This document shows positions 61,701 to 64,000 of a stretch of 64,000 nt of DNA, piece after piece. Every line of letters starts with the position of its first letter. Positions within the stretch are counted from its first letter, which is position 1. The translations under genes were made by a program, and so were the position numbers. The stretch spans positions 43,895,291 through 43,959,290 of the forward strand of contig JANCRA010000003.1 of assembly GCA_024362935.1 (NCBI GenBank). The letters are read 5' to 3'. The notes beneath the pieces were generated by a model that was given only the letters and a program-made list of their open reading frames with translations, was not told the DNA's origin and ran no database searches. Source of the DNA: Setophaga petechia (taxonomy: Eukaryota; Chordata; Aves; Passeriformes; Parulidae).

Positions 61701-63586
61701 CATGGTATCTTCAAAAAAAAAAAAAAAAAAAAAAGAAAGAAAGAAAGAATAAAAAATTTTTAAAATTGCTTGATTTCTTGAGATGCAGCTGGTTAGGAGC
61801 ACTGCCTTTGAAATGTGAGTACATTGCAGAGATGTGGACATGCTCATTGCAGGCAGCTTGCAGCACAGGGGACAGAACTAATGACTGCAAAAGGCTTTTA
61901 GAAGCTGCTTTTGGATGATCCTTCCCCTTCTTTGGGGGAGTTTGGGGAGTGCTTTAAGTATCTGCTGTGCTGGGGGGTTCATCTGGATATGGTGCTGAGC
62001 ACTCTCCAGCAGCCATTGGTTCTGCCAGCAGCTCTCCAGGCCTGCTGGGAGGCTGCAGCACGCTCCTGCTGGCCACCTTGGTGCTCTCCAGTTCTCCCAG
62101 CAGCTCTCCAGGCCTGCTGGAAGCCTGCAGCACTCTCCTGCTGGCCACCTTGGTGCTCTCCAGTTCTCCCACCAGCTCTCCAGGCCTGCTGGAAGCCTGC
62201 AGCACTCTCCTGCTGGCCACCTTGCTGCTCTCCAGTTCTCCCAGCAGCTCTCCAGGCCTGCTGGAAGGCTGCAGCACCCTCCTGCTGGCCACCTTGCTGC
62301 TCTCCAGTGCTGGCTTTGCAGATGGTGGCCAGGTTAAGGCAACAGCCTCCACTGCTGGTGTGATGGAAGCCCAGGAAACTGCTCCACCACACTGCACGTG
62401 GCCACCTTAGACCCCTCACCACACTGGCCATCATCCTTCCCACAACCTGAAGGATCTCCTTCATCAAAATCTTGGGGCATAAGCAGTAATTAACACTCAT
62501 TTCCTTTGCACAGCCAAGAAACCATAACACCACAAAAGCCCAGCCACCAGTGCCTCAGTTTACCTGAGCATATCTTTCAATGCTCCTATAGAGTGCAGGT
62601 GGGACAGGTAAATTGTCATCCTTGTGGGTCCAAAAGCACAGCAGTAAGGGTGGCTGTGTTCCACACAGTTGAAAAAAAAAAAAAAAGGGCTAATGGTGTT
62701 TACAGTTACAGCCCATTTCCAGCTCCAGCTGTCTCAAAGCAGAGTGACATAAAACACATAAGTTCATTGTATTTCACAAGAGGATATCCATATCCTTTCA
62801 TATCACATTAAATATGTCAAAATATCTTTCTGTCCAGAGCGTGCATGCCAGGAAAAGGTCAGAGCAGATTTTCAGTGCTGAGCACGTGGTGCTCATCATT
62901 GACCAACCCTTCCCTGCCATGAACATCTCAAACTGGGTTTTCAACTCAGATACCCTTCCTTCTACAGCAGACTGATGCATTTAAAAGTAGAAAACAATTC
63001 TCAGATCAAGAGAAAGTTTAAAATTTAATTTCTATTTTGTCCAGAAATTCAATGAAGCGAGTTCATGGTTAATATTTTCAAGACAAGAACTGGTAGCTTA
63101 CTTACCTCTTTATAGTGGTCTATATATGTTGAAGGAAAGATTCATTGCATTGTGAGATTGAAATTACTCACTTGAAGCAGCTTGGGAGCAGATCCCACTG
63201 AATATCCAATGGCTCCATTAAATGAATGGGGCACCAAGGTGCTTGAGTCTTCCAATAGGCAGGAAAAATTGTGACTAAAAATCAAGTAACTTAAAATATC
63301 TTTTCAAATGAAACTTCCCAGCCAATTCATCCTAGTCCTGAAGAAACTGAGAATTCATAGCTCACTTACTATCTTGAGGCAGGGCTGTAGTTAGGAGGTG
63401 TTGGAGTCCCATCAACTTTGACATGGAATTTGTTACATTTAGAGACCAGGAATTTAATAAAAACAGGGTTTCATTAAGAGAACTGCTAGAAATACCCATC
63501 CAGTACCTCAGGGAAGCAGTGGTCTTGCCTTACTAATCATTAGCAGTCAAAAAATGTAACTCCATACCAATTATCTGATGAATAAT
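46720..63586 (-). CDS. Unrecognised multi-exon gene (12 exons seen, 5' end outside window); TOP6BL-like is a hypothesis
   Basis: Exons in transcript order: 63586-63534, 63274-63172, 62503-62420, 61570-61520, 58379-58311, 55656-55562, 53199-53139, 52453-52289, 49290-49164, 48974-48861, 47412-47261, 46755-46720. Phases chain without conflict (0-2, 2-0, 0-0, 0-0, 0-0, 0-2, 2-0, 0-0, 0-1, 1-1, 1-0, 0-stop) and sum to 1110 bp, or 369 codons plus a stop. There is no signal peptide, membrane helix or zinc motif in the visible part. Segments such as GAIGYSVGSAPKLLQ, VYREGFFECFIKLGRTKVTL and YDKRRILVAGLVGLQT look like folded domain sequence. The C-terminus has a short helix, TVEDLWRELLPWGL, then an acidic end, EEEEQTT. 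By length and the Trp helix near the C-terminus it could be the C-terminal two-thirds of TOP6BL, the SPO11 partner that binds REC114. That link rests on memory and is weak. The exon at 61570-61520 and the acceptor of 62503 are the least certain parts. Confidence 0.6.
47097..47115 (-). promoter_or_regulatory. Recursive-splice-like site in the last intron
   Basis: The minus strand reads TTTTCTTTCAG directly joined to GTAAGTT: a strong acceptor fused to a strong donor, the ratchet-point consensus. The host intron is only about 500 bp, so its use is uncertain. Confidence 0.3.
47261..47412 (-). CDS. Minus-strand gene, penultimate exon
   Basis: Donor TGTGAG before GTATGT. The first acceptor AG after the pyrimidine tract would start the exon at 47416, but that phase would give an immediate stop when joined to the 48861 exon. 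The next AG, four bases on, starts it at 47412 and keeps the frame. It reads EPTGSVQEILLKKSPLHVA, then SSLNQPFLVDGETVEDLWRE and LLPWGLSGCE. The LWREL helix with two tryptophans is the main basis for comparing it with the REC114-binding tip of TOP6BL. Confidence 0.72.
47574..47675. repeat. TA/CA-type microsatellite
   Basis: Alternating tgtgtgta, tatacacacaca and tatatatatatata runs with interruptions. It lies in the intron upstream of the 47412 exon. Confidence 0.85.
48274..48361. repeat. AT-rich GATA/TATA-like microsatellite
   Basis: Degenerate units of tatagata, tatgtata and agatatag over about 90 bp, intronic. Confidence 0.7.
48861..48974 (-). CDS. Minus-strand gene, 114-bp exon
   Basis: Acceptor TTATTCTGGAATGCAG before 48974; donor CACAGA before GTAAGAGG. 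It reads LCDVENCFSTERLQTCSIK, then GNAQIQLLESHECQYSSQ, phase 1 in and 1 out, four cysteines. The intron to the 49164 exon is only 189 bp. Confidence 0.68.
49164..49290 (-). CDS. Minus-strand gene, 127-bp exon
   Basis: Acceptor TTTCCTCACCACAG before 49290 and consensus donor CCCCG before GTAAGTGG. 42 codons plus one base: GTLLEADISCHHLAMPVYD, then KRRILVAGLVGLQTLANTTT. Both splice sites are strong, and this is among the most secure exons. Confidence 0.72.
50835..50866. repeat. (TA)n microsatellite
   Basis: A run of tatatatatatata followed by aaatatattttt. Confidence 0.8.
51230..51683 (-). mobile_element. Solo LTR of an endogenous retrovirus (ERV1/gamma-like)
   Basis: A 454-bp unit with inverted termini TGATGCC...GGCATCA, flanked by the 4-bp duplication ATCT (51226-51229 and 51684-51687). 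On the minus strand it has a TATA-type element (GAATTTATAAAAGTGAG), then downstream an AATAAA signal in CTTCTAATAAATCCC. This order fits U3-R-U5 read leftwards. A 4-bp target duplication is typical of gammaretrovirus-like integrases. No internal gag, pol or env remains, so recombination has left a solo LTR, in the same orientation as the host gene. Confidence 0.88.
52289..52453 (-). CDS. Minus-strand gene, 165-bp exon
   Basis: Acceptor CATTAATTACAG before 52453; donor GAATTG before GTAAAT. 55 codons, phase 0-0, including ISHIFSQEELKEQHFGG, LEFKHLLQLENRDTVKHILP and KQELVLEL. Mixed charged and aliphatic helices suggest a globular or helical domain. The frame remains open for about 17 codons past the donor. 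Confidence 0.65.
53139..53199 (-). CDS. Minus-strand gene, 61-bp exon
   Basis: Acceptor GGTTTGGGTTTTTAG; donor CAAG before GTAGCA. It reads LKTVSPVNHTHFHTHFHLLK, a His-rich stretch, phase 2 in and 0 out. Confidence 0.5.
54405..54450. repeat. A/T-rich low-complexity tract
   Basis: ctctctctttaaaaaaaaaataaattaattaataaataag, a mixed homopolymer and ATTA tract. Confidence 0.6.
55562..55656 (-). CDS. Minus-strand gene, exon with LGRTKVTLHFADGKG
   Basis: Acceptor AAACTTTTTCTCAG before 55656, donor CA before GTAACC. The frame CFIKLGRTKVTLHFADGKG, then QTLTVAPGLPR, looks like alternating beta strands. It ends with two spare bases that match the one-base start of the 53199 exon. A longer overlapping minus-strand frame (55657-55364) is judged a chance frame because it has no donor. 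Confidence 0.55.
58311..58379 (-). CDS. Minus-strand gene, exon with MCLPVYREGFFE
   Basis: Strong donor (TTTGAG before GTAACT) and a GCAG/CAG tandem acceptor. 23 codons: QGENIPPFGMGMCLP, then VYREGFFE. The other two frames do not give a better exon. Joined to the next exon it reads GFFECFIKLGR, a plausible continuous strand. Confidence 0.55.
58908..59141. repeat. Long AT-only microsatellite-like tract
   Basis: About 230 bp almost without G or C, built from irregular tatataaat, aatttata and atatcataat units. It lies in the intron upstream of the 58379 exon. Confidence 0.85.
59335..59990 (+). mobile_element. CR1 LINE fragment with internal deletion
   Basis: Sense CR1: the 5' part matches the end of the reverse-transcriptase region (GAAGAATAACAGGAAGGGAT, CTTTGCTCAGTCTTCACTGG). 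It is followed by the 3' UTR block (CAAGACAAGGGGGAATGGTT, GAAGAAGCTCTTTACTGTGA) and a TTCTGTGATTTTC-like end. No intact product is encoded. It lies antisense within an intron of the minus-strand gene. Confidence 0.88.
60410..60450. repeat. (AAAAC)n simple repeat
   Basis: aaaaacaaaacaaaacaaaa followed by caacaaaacaaaacaaaacc. Confidence 0.85.
61520..61570 (-). CDS. Minus-strand gene, 51-bp exon (tentative)
   Basis: Acceptor GATGCTTTGCAG before 61570; donor GGAG before GTACAG. 17 codons, LAGFPCSRSSVQNPWLE, phase 0-0. Because it is phase-neutral, the chain also works without it, so its inclusion rests on splice-site quality only. Confidence 0.35.
61711..61757. repeat. Poly-A plus (GAAA)n tract
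   Basis: About 22 A residues, then gaaagaaagaaagaa. No recognisable retroposon body lies on its 5' side, so this is classed as a simple repeat. Confidence 0.8.
62021..62310. repeat. 72-bp minisatellite, about four copies
   Basis: Units start at 62039, 62111 and 62183 (72 bp each), with a final partial unit at 62255-62308 and a short lead-in from 62021. The unit contains GGCCTGCTGGAAGCCTGCAG, CACTCTCCTGCTGGCCACCT and TCCAGTTCTCCCAGCAGCTC. Because 72 is divisible by three, the array stays open in two plus-strand and two minus-strand frames. Copies differ at only a few bases. Confidence 0.92.
62420..62503 (-). CDS. Minus-strand gene, amphipathic-helix exon
   Basis: 28 codons, phase 0 in and 0 out: EMSVNYCLCPKILMKEI, then LQVVGRMMASV. 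The donor is GTGAGG (good); the acceptor ends AAAG (weaker than usual). The frame stays open past the donor into the intron and through the 72-bp minisatellite, so the exact end depends on RNA evidence. Confidence 0.45.
62669..62685. repeat. Poly-A tract
   Basis: A run of about 14 A residues followed by ggg, intronic. Confidence 0.7.
63172..63274 (-). CDS. Minus-strand gene, exon with GAIGYSVG motif
   Basis: Acceptor TTGATTTTTAG, donor CAA before GTGAGTAA (strong). The frame reads HNFSCLLEDSSTLVPHSF, then NGAIGYSVGSAPKLLQ, phase 2 in and 0 out. A second frame is also open but has three tryptophans and does not chain to the next exon. Confidence 0.6.
63370..63415 (-). CDS. Possible alternative exon
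   Basis: A strong donor (GATA before GTAAGTGAG) ends at 63370. Possible acceptors are TGTCAAAG before 63415 or CTAACTACAG before 63384. In the chain's frame it reads VDGTPTPPNYSPASR. With the 63384 acceptor (15 bp, phase 2 in and out) it could be a cassette microexon between 63534 and 63274 without breaking the frame. Confidence 0.25.
63534..63586 (-). CDS. Minus-strand gene, first visible exon
   Basis: A ten-T acceptor ending TTTTTTTCAG precedes 63586, and a GTAAGG donor follows 63534. Only one frame is open: IIHQIIGMELHFLTAND, then two bases (TA) carried over. These join the T that opens the next exon to make Tyr. The upstream exons must lie past 64000. Confidence 0.5.
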
Positions 63587-63782
63587 CTGAAAAAAAAAAT
63601 CTTTCATCCAGTCACATTTCTTTAAAAATTAGATTTTTTATATAACCAATATGATGATCACTCAAAAAGACATGAAATCTCATCCCTCTACCTCTGCACT
63701 GGGTTTAGAATGCCCCATCAGTTCTGGGTGGCTTTTACAAAGCAGAAGAAAACCTAGGGACACTGGGATGAGTGTCCCAGGG

Positions 63783-64000
63783 ATCACAGAATCACAGAAC
63801 CATTTAGGTTGGAAAAGCCCCCTAAGATCATCAAGTCCAACCTTTGACTGATCACCACCTTGTCAGCTAGACCATGGCACTAATGCCACGTCCAGTGGCA
63901 CTGAACACCTCCAGGGATGGTGATTCCATCACCCACCTGGTGGAAATATTCCATCACCTACCTGGAGAGCACATTCCAGACAACCCATAAAGAAATTCCT
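63783..64000 (-). mobile_element. CR1 LINE fragment, 3' end, running off the window
   Basis: Reads ATCACAGAATCACAGAACCA then TTTAGGTTGGAAAAGCCCCC, the complement of the CR1 terminus, and continues to the end of the window through the complement of the conserved GGAGGTGTTCAGTGCCAC block. It is the best-preserved CR1 here. Confidence 0.93.

Overview
The window is vertebrate nuclear DNA, almost certainly avian and probably from a songbird. It has GT-AG introns, one CpG island and several truncated CR1 LINE 3' ends that carry the typical avian 'cacagaat...ggttggaa' terminus. It also has a solo retroviral LTR and a high share of unique non-coding sequence. I see no bacterial operons, CRISPR arrays or insertion sequences. 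Most long open frames are chance frames in non-coding DNA; the real coding sequence is in short exons.

Left part (about 1.7-7.8 kb): a three-exon minus-strand ferritin-superfamily gene. Exon 1 lies in a CpG island (about 6.4-7.06 kb), exon 2 at 3760-3906 and the last exon at 2017-2520. It is clearly ferritin-derived: exon 2 has the same 147-bp length and phase as in FTH1. Most ferroxidase and three-fold-channel residues have changed, the usual third intron is absent and there is a long C-terminal tail. The promoter and first exon sit between two roughly 700-bp inverted-repeat arms (5031-5782 and 7068-7768).

Middle part (about 7.8-45 kb): a gene desert with CR1 scraps, low-complexity tracts and short palindromes. 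A few plus-strand segments have good splice signals and might be non-coding exons. I found no supported protein-coding gene here.

Right part (about 45-64 kb): a minus-strand gene assembled from splice signals and phase. Twelve small exons (46720-63586) form a phase-consistent chain of 369 codons ending in a stop, followed by a candidate 3' UTR with AATAAA at 45091-45096. The 5' end lies beyond the right edge. I do not firmly recognise the protein. The total length and a tryptophan-containing acidic helix near the C-terminus make TOP6BL (the meiotic topoisomerase VI B-like partner of SPO11) a hypothesis worth testing. Its introns contain an ERV solo LTR with a 4-bp target-site duplication, a CR1 copy, AT-rich microsatellites and a 72-bp minisatellite. 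That minisatellite is open in the same reading frame as the exon just before it.
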